A stretch of DNA of 13,081 nucleotides from DASYAE01 sp036501535 (GTDB lineage Bacteria; Actinomycetota; Actinomycetes; Streptomycetales; Catenulisporaceae). The stretch spans positions 1 to 13,081 of the forward strand of contig DASYAE010000183.1 in assembly GCA_036501535.1 (NCBI GenBank), given 5' to 3'. Of the stretch, positions 7,016-13,081 are shown in pieces; within the stretch, counting starts at the first letter, position 1; every line of letters starts with the position of its first letter. The position numbers and the translations under genes were made by a program. The notes below the pieces were generated by a model that had not been told where the DNA came from, made no database searches, and saw only the letters and a program-made list of their open reading frames with translations.

Positions 7016-8292
7016 GTCTGAACTCTGAGGTCGAGGACGCCGCGCCGGCCGGTACCGGGCCGCGCCCGCGTGCGCTCGACCCGGCCGATCCGTTCCGGCG
7101 GGCGCAGCTCGCCATCGCGGCGCTGTTCTGCCTCCTCGGCTTCCAGTACGCCAGCTGGGAGTCGCGGCTGCCCGCGATCAAGGGCCGGCTGGGCCTGACC
7201 GACGCCGATGTCGGCCTGCTGCTGATGGCCTGCGGGATCGGCGCGGCGGCCTCGTTCCCGCTGGTCGGGATGCTGATGAGGCGGCTCGGCTCGCGCCGGC
7301 TGTCCCTCGTGTCAGGACTCTGCCTGGTCGCGGTGCTGCTCGCGCTTTCGGCCGCACCGGACTACCCGGTCGCGCTTGCCGTCGTGTGCTGCGACGGCGT
7401 GGCGGTCGGGTGCCTGAACGTCGCCATGAACGCGCAGGGCGCCGCGCTTGAGGCGCAGTATCAGCGGGCGACCATGGGCCGGCTGCACGCGACGTTCAGC
7501 GGCGGTGCGCTGCTCGGTGCGCTGGTCGCGTCCGGGGTGAGCGCTGCGACGCCGACTCTGGCAGTGCACTTCGGTGTGGCGGCGGCCGTCCTCGTGCTGC
7601 TGATCGCCTATGCCCGGCCGGGACTGCTGAAGCAGGACCGGAACGATCACGGGTCTGAAAACGCGGCTGAAGCTGAGGCTGAGGCTGAATCGGAGACCGC
7701 GGCCCGCGGGCGCAAGGGGCTTCGCGGCCTGGCGCTGCCGACCCGGATCACGCTGTGGATGGGCCTGGCGATGGCTTTCGGCACGGTGGTCGAGGGCGCG
7801 ATGAACGACTGGTCCGCGCTCTACCTGAAGGACGTCGCCAAGGTCGCCGCGGACTTGGCGCCGATGGGCATCGCGGTCGTCTCGGTCATGATGGTCCTGG
7901 CCCGGACCTTCGCCGACGGCTGGCGCACCCGCTGGGGCGACGGCCGCCTGGTGCGTGTCGGCAGCGCGGTGGCCGGCGCGGGACTGGCGCTCGCCCTGCT
8001 GCTCGGCGGCGCGGTCCCGGCGCTGCTCGGCTTCGCCTGCATCGGCCTGGGCGTCGCTGCCGTGACCCCGTGCGTCTACGTGGCGGCGGCGCGGCAGGGT
8101 TCTGACGCGCTGACGCTGGTCGCGGCCACGGGCACCACCGGCCTGCTGCTCGGCCCGGCGGCGATCGGCTTCATCGCGAACGCGACCGGCCTGGTCTGGG
8201 GCATGGCCGCGGTCGCCGCGTGCGCGCTGGTCGTTTCGCTGTGCTCCACACGGATCCGCTGGGCGGCGCTCGGGGACGACGCCGCCGGCTGA
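7012..8292 (+). CDS. MFS transporter, YbjJ/fucose-permease-like, probable product exporter
   Basis: This 426-residue protein shows the twelve-helix pattern of a major facilitator. After a ~28-residue polar tail, helix 1 (A-A-L-F-C-L-L-G-F) is followed by W-E-S-R-L-P. The helix 2-3 loop holds the motif A-like M-R-R-L-G-S-R-R. The N-A-Q-G and R-L-H-A-T-F-S-G-G-A segments in the fourth and fifth helices are typical of the YbjJ-like branch. The central cytoplasmic loop includes an A-E-A-E-A-E-A-E-S-E run encoded by four tandem GCTGA(A/G) hexamers. Its start overlaps the acetyltransferase stop by four bases, so it is the last member of the five-gene operon and the likely exporter of its product. 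It converges on the lipoprotein gene with only 17 bases between stops and no obvious hairpin terminator. Confidence 0.88.
   Translation: MSLNSEVEDAAPAGTGPRPRALDPADPFRRAQLAIAALFCLLGFQYASWESRLPAIKGRLGLTDADVGLLLMACGIGAAASFPLVGMLMRRLGSRRLSLVSGLCLVAVLLALSAAPDYPVALAVVCCDGVAVGCLNVAMNAQGAALEAQYQRATMGRLHATFSGGALLGALVASGVSAATPTLAVHFGVAAAVLVLLIAYARPGLLKQDRNDHGSENAAEAEAEAESETAARGRKGLRGLALPTRITLWMGLAMAFGTVVEGAMNDWSALYLKDVAKVAADLAPMGIAVVSVMMVLARTFADGWRTRWGDGRLVRVGSAVAGAGLALALLLGGAVPALLGFACIGLGVAAVTPCVYVAAARQGSDALTLVAATGTTGLLLGPAAIGFIANATGLVWGMAAVAACALVVSLCSTRIRWAALGDDAAG
7666..7689 (+). repeat. Tandem GCTGA(A/G) hexamer repeat, four units
   Basis: Four in-frame copies of GCTGAA/GCTGAG encode alternating Ala-Glu in the central loop of the MFS exporter. 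Changes in copy number would keep the frame and only alter loop length. Confidence 0.7.
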
Positions 8293-8309
8293 GCCCGGTC
8301 GCCGAGGTC

Positions 8310-9251
8310 TTACGACCCGGCCGGCACGTTCACGGTGAACTGAGCCGTGTGCACCGTGTTGTCGAGCTCGAACTGCGCGAACACCCGCCAGGACCCGCTC
8401 TCCGGGAACGTCGCCTCCGCGGTCAGCGCTCCGGTGTGGGCCTGGATGGCGCCGAGCGAGAAGATCTGCGCGAACGCCATGTCGCCGGAGTGGAACGCGG
8501 TCAGGTGCGCGTAGCCGTCGAGGTAGCGCTCGAATGAGGTGATCGGCTTGCCGTTCTTCGCGATGGTCAGCGTCAGCGGGGCGGAGGTGTGCGCCTTCGG
8601 GCTGCCCTTCAGCGAGACGGTGTAGCCGTCGATGGTCGTCGTCGAGGCCGGGGCGGGCAGCGCGGCCGCCGAGGACGGGCCGGGGACCGTGAACGGCGCG
8701 GAGAGCTGGTAGAGCAGCGGCGTGCCCTGGCTCGAGTCGGGCGCGGCGAAGGTGACGAACGCGCGGTACTTCCCGGAGGGCAGCGCCGGCACCACCGCGT
8801 TCCAGGTGCCGTCCTGGCGCATCGCGGGCTGCACGTAGTTGTACTGCGTCAGGTCCGACCGGATGACGTAGCAGAGCACGAGTTCGCTCTCGTAGGGCTG
8901 GTACTCCATCAGGGCCTTGCCGTCCGGGCCGGTGATGTGGAACGAGTAGGTGCTCGCCGAGTCGGCGATCGCCGTGCTGGTGGAGGGCACCAGCGTGTAG
9001 CCGGACAGGCTGCTCGACAGGCCCGTCCCGTCCGGTGCCGCGGCCGCCAGCGCGGGCGTGGTCGGGGCGGTCGGCACCATCGGCATGCCCGACATCCCCT
9101 CCATGCCCGTCATCCCCGACATGCCGGCAGGAGGGCTCTGCCTCGCCCCGGCTCCCGCCGACGTGCAGGCCGCGGCTGTGGCCAGCACGGTCGCGACGGC
9201 GAGGACGGCGATCAGGCCGCGGCTGCGGCGGGTGGAAACTCGGCCGGCCAC
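8310..9251 (-). CDS. Met-rich exported lipoprotein with two beta domains, possibly copper-related
   Basis: This 313-residue protein has an N-terminal export signal (basic start, hydrophobic 12-28) ending in A-A-A-C29. C29 is a probable lipidation site, although the lipobox lacks the usual Leu at -3. Six methionines follow at 44, 47, 50, 53, 56 and 58 in M-x-x-M spacing, a pattern seen in extracytoplasmic copper-binding proteins. Two Ig-like beta segments then occur. The first contains R-S-D-L-T-Q-Y-N-Y-V-Q-P (131-142) and G-K-Y-R-A-F; the second contains Y-A-H-L-T-A-F-H-S-G-D (247-257) and S-W-R-V-F-A-Q-F. They resemble actinobacterial secreted proteins often near copper genes, which carry Q-H-x-H-P and L-H-V-H-P at the matching places; those histidines are missing here. 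The start is GTG 9251 with GAAGGGAG upstream. It follows the copper enzyme LPMO, separated by a hairpin. Metal binding is inferred. Confidence 0.78.
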   Translation of the reverse strand: MAGRVSTRRSRGLIAVLAVATVLATAAACTSAGAGARQSPPAGMSGMTGMEGMSGMPMVPTAPTTPALAAAAPDGTGLSSSLSGYTLVPSTSTAIADSASTYSFHITGPDGKALMEYQPYESELVLCYVIRSDLTQYNYVQPAMRQDGTWNAVVPALPSGKYRAFVTFAAPDSSQGTPLLYQLSAPFTVPGPSSAAALPAPASTTTIDGYTVSLKGSPKAHTSAPLTLTIAKNGKPITSFERYLDGYAHLTAFHSGDMAFAQIFSLGAIQAHTGALTAEATFPESGSWRVFAQFELDNTVHTAQFTVNVPAGS

Positions 9252-9305
9252 GCGGACGGCTCCCTTCAGTTCAGTCGTCGTCGGTTCTGCGGCGGACGGC
9301 CGCGA

Positions 9306-9336
9306 GCGGCGCCGGGACCGATCGGCCCGGCGCCGC
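9306..9336 (-). terminator. Strong hairpin after the LPMO gene
   Basis: Arms 9306-9316 and 9326-9336 form a perfect 11-bp G+C-only stem around nine bases. It starts about 20 bases beyond the LPMO stop and lies before the lipoprotein gene. There is no U-tract, which is common for actinobacterial terminators. It may end most LPMO transcripts or stabilise their 3' end while letting some read into the lipoprotein gene. Confidence 0.7.
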
Positions 9337-9356
9337 CCAGGGTGAGGTGCTGGGGA

Positions 9357-10400
9357 TTATGGACTCTGACACGAGAGGCTGGTCGGCTGGGCCGGGGTCC
9401 CCGTGAAGTTCGCGGTGAACCCGAAGGAGGTACTCGCACCCGCCGCCAGGACGTTGTTCCAGCTCGCTTCGGCCATCGAGGCGAGCGAGCCGGCTTGGGA
9501 CAGGGTGCCGTTCCAGGCGCTGCTGATGCTCTCGCCGTCCGGCATGTCCCAGTTGACCGTCCAGTTGTACATGGTGGCGGTGGTCGGGTTGGTCACGTTG
9601 ACCGCGGCCTGGAACCCGCCGGGCCAGGTGCTCGTGATCGAGTAGGTCGCGGTGCAGGGGACCGGGTTCGGCGGCGGCTGGGTCGCGCCGATGCCGGTGA
9701 CCTGGCCGGTTCCGCCGTCGAAGACCACGTCGGAGCAACCGTAGAAGGTCTCGGTGCTGTCCGACCGGGCCCAGATCGAGTAGATCATCTGGTAGCCGGT
9801 GTACCCGGACGGCAGCGTCGCGTTCCAGAAGTAGTAGCTGTTGATGCTGCCGGGGCTGCCTACCGACGGCGGGTTGGTCACCGTGGAGAACGGCGTCGGC
9901 TCCAGCTCCGACCAGCTCAGCGGCTGGGTCGGGTCCCAGGTCGGCTTGGTGATGTACAGCGATATGGTGCCCGGGTGCGAGGCCCACATGTTGTACTGGA
10001 TCTGGATGGTGGACCCGCTGGTCAGGTGGGTCTTCGGCCAGTTCGCGTCGACCAGGTCGAACCCGGAGAAGTCGTAGTAGTTGCTGGCCCCGCTGCACAG
10101 CTCGCCGTCCGGGATCAGCGCGGTGGTCTCCCCGCTGGTGGTGCCCGAGCGGTTGCCGACGGCGAACCAGTTGTACAGCGGCGTGGTCCCGCTCTGGGCG
10201 ACCGCGGCCTGGCACGCCGGGTTCTGCGGCACGATCTGGCCGGTCGAGGTTATGCCGTCCTCATAGCACAGGAAGGTGCGGCTCGCCGGCATCATCATGG
10301 TGCCGTGCGCGGATGCGGGTGGCGCGGTCATGAGCGCGCCTACCAGCGCAGCCAGCGCAACAACCGCGGTGGCCCATAATCGTCTGCGTGGTTTCCTCAA
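9357..10400 (-). CDS. Secreted AA10 lytic polysaccharide monooxygenase with C-terminal CBM2
   Basis: This 347-residue precursor has a signal peptide (residues 1-31, A-S-A before cleavage; the R-R-R run could also suit Tat export). The mature protein starts at H32, required because the N-terminal amine and side chain of this His form the copper-binding histidine brace. The second brace His is H142 in W-A-S-H-P-G. F219 or Y220, in the segment before C-S-D-V-V-F-D-G-G, is the likely axial aromatic. The pattern H-G-x-M-M-P-x-S-R-T-x-L-C resembles Streptomyces CelS2 (ScLPMO10C), which oxidises cellulose at C1, so cellulose is the likely substrate. After a short Pro-rich linker (about 238-248), residues 249-344 form a CBM2 with the usual bracketing cysteines and exposed W259, W296 and W314. 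Translation starts at TTG 10400; an in-frame TAA at 10416-10418 leaves no earlier choice. Codon 8 is TTA. Confidence 0.93.
   Translation of the reverse strand: MRKPRRRLWATAVVALAALVGALMTAPPASAHGTMMMPASRTFLCYEDGITSTGQIVPQNPACQAAVAQSGTTPLYNWFAVGNRSGTTSGETTALIPDGELCSGASNYYDFSGFDLVDANWPKTHLTSGSTIQIQYNMWASHPGTISLYITKPTWDPTQPLSWSELEPTPFSTVTNPPSVGSPGSINSYYFWNATLPSGYTGYQMIYSIWARSDSTETFYGCSDVVFDGGTGQVTGIGATQPPPNPVPCTATYSITSTWPGGFQAAVNVTNPTTATMYNWTVNWDMPDGESISSAWNGTLSQAGSLASMAEASWNNVLAAGASTSFGFTANFTGTPAQPTSLSCQSP
10377..10379 (-). promoter_or_regulatory. TTA leucine codon near the LPMO start (bldA-type control)
   Basis: Codon 8 of the LPMO gene is TTA, a codon almost absent in Streptomyces and read only by the bldA tRNA. 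I found no other in-frame TTA codon in the genes of this window. Neighbouring codons AGG, AAA, CCA, AGA and CGA are also rare in such genomes. If the host uses bldA, LPMO translation would be delayed to late growth or differentiation. Confidence 0.6.
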
Positions 10401-10410
10401 CGTTTGCCAG

Positions 10411-10417
10411 CCTCCTT
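10411..10417 (-). promoter_or_regulatory. Near-perfect Shine-Dalgarno of the LPMO gene
   Basis: The minus strand reads AAGGAGG ten bases before TTG 10400. This strong site, together with the in-frame TAA that overlaps it, supports the unusual TTG start. Confidence 0.8.
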
Positions 10418-10576
10418 ACTTGGCTTGGCGGTACGTCTGTTTTCGGCCGGAGCGTAAGGGTCCGGCGACGATACGGGAAATGCCGCGTGGTGCGCGCGCG
10501 CCGCGCGATTCCGGCCGCCGGAGCGTTTGCGCAGGCCAGGGGATTTTACGAGTTCCGAAATGCCGGAATGGCGTGT

Positions 10577-10585
10577 GAAAGTTTC
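10577..10585. promoter_or_regulatory. GAAAGTTTC palindrome, LacI-family-like operator candidate
   Basis: GAAA-G-TTTC is a perfect palindrome about 177 bases upstream of the LPMO start. Similar GAAA-N-TTTC elements occur ahead of Streptomyces xylanase and other polysaccharide-degradation genes and are typical of LacI-family sites. The motif is short, so chance occurrence cannot be excluded. Confidence 0.35.
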
Positions 10586-10722
10586 GACTGGCGAGATTTC
10601 GCCGCCCGGACGTCCCGGCCGGCTCCCGTACTGGTCGGACGCCGTACCACCCGGCCGCGGCCGGCTCGGACGCCGGCCGGCGCGCGCGGCATGGATCGGC
10701 CGGTCGCGGGAAGGACTCCGCG

Positions 10723-12126
10723 GTGACGACCCGTACGGGCAGCATCGAGCAGTGGCAGCTTCGCGCCGCGTTCGCCGCGCGCCTGTCGGACATGTACGGG
10801 CGCGAGGTGCCCGCCTACACCACGTTGCTCGACGTCTCGCGCGAGGTGAACGAGGAGGTCCTGCGGGAAAAGGGTGCCGGCGCCGAGCGGCTCGGCTCCA
10901 TCGCCCGGGTGACCGCCGAGCGGCACGGCGCCATCCGCGTCGGCACGCCGAGGGAACTGGCGCAGGTGGCCCGCGTCTTCGGCGCGCTCGGCATGCACCC
11001 GGTCGGTTTCTACGACCTGCGCGACGCCGCGGCCAGCGCGATCCCGGTCGTCTCGACCGCGTTCCGCCCGGTCGACCGCGCGCAGCTGGCGCGCAACCCG
11101 TTCCGCGTGTTCACCTCGATGCTCACCCCGGCCGACCCGCGCTTCTTCGACGACGACCTGCGCGCCCGGGTGGAGGCGTTCCTGGCCGGCCGCGAGCTGT
11201 TCCCGCCGGAGCTGCTGGCCCTCGCCGACCGCGCCGAGGCGGAGGGCGAACTGCCGGAGGCCGACGCGGAGCGCTTCCTGCAGCTGGCCGTGCACGTGTT
11301 CGAACTTTCTGCCGACCCGGTGGACCGGGCCTGGTATCAGACCCTGGAGCAGGTCTCCGCGGTCGCCGCCGACATCGCCGGCGTGCGCTCCACCCACATC
11401 AATCATCTGACCCCGCGGGTGCTGGACATCGACGAGCTCTACCGCCGCATGACCGACCGCGGCGTCACGATGATCGACGCGATCCAGGGTCCGCCGCGCT
11501 GGGACGGCCCCGATGTGCTGCTGCGTCAGACGTCGTTCCGCGCGCTGGACGAGCCGCGCACCATGCACCTGGCCGACGGGGCCGTGGTCCCCGGCACGCT
11601 GCGCGTCCGCTTCGGCGAAGTCGAGGCCCGCGGCATCGCGCTGACCCGCCAAGGCCGCGCGCTCTACGACCGCCTGCTCGGCTACGTCGACGAGCAGGCC
11701 GCAGCGCACCCGGAGGCGTCCCGCGCCGGCCTGTCCCGCGAGGTGTGGACGCGGCACCTCCCGGCCACCGAGCGCGCGCTCGCGGCCGGAGGGCTGGCCC
11801 ACTTCACCTACCGCGCGGCGACCGACCGGCCGCGGGACGGGACGCGGCCGCCGGACGGGATCGCCGAGCTGGTCGAGCAGGGCTGGGCGAGCGCCGAACC
11901 GATCGTGTACGAGGACTTCCTTCCGCGCTCCGCGGCCGGCATCTTCCAGTCGAATCTCAGCGCTCGGGGCTCGCGCCGCGACGACCGGCCGGCCGCCGCG
12001 TACGACGCGGACTGGCTCTCCGGTGCGATCGGCCGCACCGTCCTGGATCCGTTCGATCTCTACGCACGGCAGCAGGAGGAGTCCGTCGCACACGTCCGGC
12101 GCGAGCTCGGCATCGACGGGCGATGA
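10723..12126 (+). CDS. hglS: 2-oxoadipate dioxygenase/decarboxylase (HglS, DUF1338 family)
   Basis: This 467-residue protein belongs to the DUF1338/YdcJ family, whose characterised member HglS of Pseudomonas putida converts 2-oxoadipate and O2 to D-2-hydroxyglutarate and CO2 with non-haem iron in lysine catabolism. The first iron ligand is H68 in R-H-G-A-I-R-V-G, and R72 four residues later matches the substrate-binding arginine. The second lies in T-H-I-N-H-L-T-P-R (H225 or H228). The acidic ligand lies in F-G-E-V-E-A-R-G-I-A-L-T (E299 or E301). The length is normal for the family. It starts at GTG 10723, eight bases after GAAGGA, and is divergent from the LPMO gene. No other lysine-degradation gene is in the window, so it appears to stand alone. 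The name rests on family motifs; activity on other 2-oxo acids is possible. Confidence 0.88.
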   Translation: MTTRTGSIEQWQLRAAFAARLSDMYGREVPAYTTLLDVSREVNEEVLREKGAGAERLGSIARVTAERHGAIRVGTPRELAQVARVFGALGMHPVGFYDLRDAAASAIPVVSTAFRPVDRAQLARNPFRVFTSMLTPADPRFFDDDLRARVEAFLAGRELFPPELLALADRAEAEGELPEADAERFLQLAVHVFELSADPVDRAWYQTLEQVSAVAADIAGVRSTHINHLTPRVLDIDELYRRMTDRGVTMIDAIQGPPRWDGPDVLLRQTSFRALDEPRTMHLADGAVVPGTLRVRFGEVEARGIALTRQGRALYDRLLGYVDEQAAAHPEASRAGLSREVWTRHLPATERALAAGGLAHFTYRAATDRPRDGTRPPDGIAELVEQGWASAEPIVYEDFLPRSAAGIFQSNLSARGSRRDDRPAAAYDADWLSGAIGRTVLDPFDLYARQQEESVAHVRRELGIDGR

Positions 12127-12732
12127 AGAGCCCGCCGACACTGCGCCACCGGCGCCGGCGTGTAACTTTCAGCGGATTTCACGGGGATTCAGCTCGGATG
12201 CCGCGTGGTATGCAGCGGGAATTCCTTATTTGTACAGTGTCGCAGAAGTCGCCGCGTTGACAATCCTCTGACCAGTGTGCGCAAAAACTCTCCCGCGCCC
12301 CTTGCCGCTGCGCGTGTATCAGCGCTAACGTCCGCCCTCGGATCTCGGACCGAGTCCCCATCTCGCATAACGCTGAGATGCCAACCCCGCCCCGGCCTTC
12401 GGCGGGGCCGGCAGTCGTCCCGCTGCCGCAGTGCGCCATTCGCCGCTGAGCGCGGGCATGTGTCCCCGCCGCACGACTCGACGAGGACGGGAAAGGCTCC
12501 TTCACCCTGCCGACCCGTGACCCGGTCCGCATGCCCAGGACACCCCGACGGATCCGGGAACCCGCGGCGTCCCGCCGCCCACGCACACAGACGCCGCGTC
12601 GCACCCTCACCTCGCCTTGCGCCGGTCCGCCCTGCGCTCCTAGACGCGTGTGCGAATCCGCCGCGGCAAGGTCCGCCGACCACCGTCCGCACCCTTACCC
12701 ACCGATGCCTCACCTCTTCAAGGAAGAAGGCT
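12127..12732. other. 606-base intergenic region, no convincing gene
   Basis: Open frames here lack coding bias and ribosome-binding sites. The region holds a lower-G+C patch (about 12165-12290), an isolated TTGACA (12257-12262) with no -10 box at the right distance, and three small stem-loops in a row (12337-12407). From 12410 to 12715 I see nothing recognisable. The promoter of the Tat-exported protein gene should lie in this region. Confidence 0.55.
12337..12407. other. Three consecutive small stem-loops
   Basis: Perfect arms occur at CTCGG/CCGAG (12337-12341, 12350-12354), CATCTC/GAGATG (12359-12364, 12375-12380) and CCCCGCC/GGCGGGG (12385-12391, 12401-12407). The loops are 8-10 bases, and only four bases separate one hairpin from the next. 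They could be part of a structured leader, a small RNA or the hglS transcript end. No known riboswitch core was recognised. Confidence 0.35.
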
Positions 12733-13081
12733 ATGGACGCAGAGGAAGTCAGTCACTTCGCCCTCAGCCGCCGCTCGGCGATCAAGCGCACCGCCGGCGC
12801 GCTGTTCCTGCTCTCCCAGGCCGCTCTGCTCGACGAGCTGGCGATCATGCCGGTGCGGCCGGCCTTTGCCGCCACCGCGTTCTCCGACATCCAGTTCGAC
12901 ATCGGAGCGTTCATGCCGGCCGGGACCTACGCCGGCACGAACACCTACAACGACGGGGGCGGCGCCGTCGTCGCCTCGTTCGGCCCCATCTTCTCGCTGT
13001 TCGTCCCGATCGCGCTGACCCGCACCCCGACCACGGCCGACCAGGCCACTCTGGCCAACGCCCTGAACGAGATCGAGGCCA
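12733..13081 (+). CDS. Tat-exported protein of unknown function (5' part, runs off the window)
   Basis: The frame opens at ATG 12733, with AGGAAG (12721-12726) and GAAGG close upstream, and is still open at the right edge after 116 codons. The N-terminus is a textbook twin-arginine signal: S12-R-R-S-A-I-K18, a hydrophobic stretch, and a likely cleavage site after P-A-F-A46. Such proteins are exported folded, often with a cofactor. The visible mature part contains F-D-I-G-A-F-M-P-A-G-T-Y and later L-T-R-T-P-T-T-A-D-Q-A-T-L-A-N-A-L, which I cannot assign to a family with confidence. Base composition and codon use match the rest of the window. Function is unknown, and what follows downstream cannot be seen. 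Confidence 0.8.
   Translation, partial: MDAEEVSHFALSRRSAIKRTAGALFLLSQAALLDELAIMPVRPAFAATAFSDIQFDIGAFMPAGTYAGTNTYNDGGGAVVASFGPIFSLFVPIALTRTPTTADQATLANALNEIEA

Larger units (their letters stand above)
10401..10722. other. Divergent LPMO/hglS spacer with a cluster of palindromes
   Basis: This 322-base spacer has no credible gene. Between 10553 and 10603 lie three inverted repeats: TTCCG/CGGAA (10553-10557, 10564-10568), GAAAGTTTC (10577-10585) and GGCGA/TCGCC (10590-10594, 10599-10603). On the minus strand TAAAAT (10543-10548) is a possible -10 box for the LPMO gene, without a good -35. I did not find the CebR-type TGGGAGCGCTCCCA box. Confidence 0.6.

Noticed and set aside
8589..10379. 596-codon plus-strand open frame opposite the lipoprotein and LPMO genes
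   Set aside because: It has Arg/Gly-rich low-complexity composition. The minus strand encodes an LPMO with intact catalytic residues and a signal peptide.
10546..12141. 531-codon minus-strand open frame opposite hglS
   Set aside because: It is an antisense shadow; the plus strand has conserved HglS iron-site motifs and a proper ribosome-binding site.
12257..12262. Perfect TTGACA as a promoter -35 box
   Set aside because: No TANNNT-like -10 box lies 16-19 bases downstream on the plus strand.
12189..12713. 174-codon minus-strand open frame in the gap before the Tat gene
   Set aside because: It is Arg/Gly-rich with no recognisable domain and no ribosome-binding site that I can see. It looks like chance opening in G+C-rich DNA.
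1..13081. CRISPR arrays, insertion sequences, prophage or tRNA-linked integration sites
   Set aside because: No repeated spacer pattern, transposase or integrase motifs, flanking duplications or tRNA cloverleaf were seen.

Overview
The window is about 70% G+C with strongly G/C-ending codons, GTG and TTG starts, tightly packed genes and Tat/Sec-exported proteins. That points to a high-GC actinomycete of the Streptomyces / Catenulispora / Actinospica kind. The genus cannot be fixed from the sequence alone. No rRNA, tRNA, CRISPR array, insertion sequence, integrase or attachment site was seen.

Layout. Bases 1-67 hold the last codons of a membrane protein that resembles the DUF1206 family. Bases 93-2302 hold a divergent pair: an MFS exporter on the minus strand and an ArsR-type winged-helix regulator on the plus strand. 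They share a 134-base spacer that carries a perfect 8-8-8 inverted repeat, the likely operator. Bases 2303-2910 have no convincing gene. They contain an AT-rich patch with a 22-bp-spaced direct repeat, and a nested palindrome whose core resembles DasR (dre) sites.

Bases 2911-8292 form the most interesting unit, a five-gene operon with spacings from a 4-base overlap to 16 bases. It encodes a PhyH-type Fe(II)/2-oxoglutarate dioxygenase, an uncharacterised protein with a GT-A-like N-terminus and a DxD-like motif, a PLP fold-III decarboxylase with ornithine/lysine decarboxylase motifs, a GNAT acetyltransferase and a YbjJ-like MFS exporter. This reads as a compact small-molecule pathway: decarboxylate a basic amino acid, hydroxylate it, possibly glycosylate it, acetylate it and export it. 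There is no NRPS, PKS or RiPP scaffold gene in the window.

Bases 8310-10400 (minus strand) hold a secreted AA10 lytic polysaccharide monooxygenase (LPMO) with a C-terminal CBM2, like Streptomyces CelS2. A strong hairpin follows it, and then a Met-rich exported lipoprotein whose two beta domains resemble copper-associated actinobacterial proteins. The LPMO is a copper enzyme, so a copper-supply partnership is plausible but unproven. The LPMO has a forced TTG start and a TTA codon at position 8, which suggests bldA-type developmental control. The 322-base spacer upstream, shared with the divergent hglS, contains several palindromes.

Bases 10723-12126 encode an HglS-type 2-oxoadipate dioxygenase/decarboxylase (lysine catabolism). 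A 606-base gap with three small consecutive stem-loops follows. The window ends inside a Tat-exported protein of unknown function that begins at 12733.
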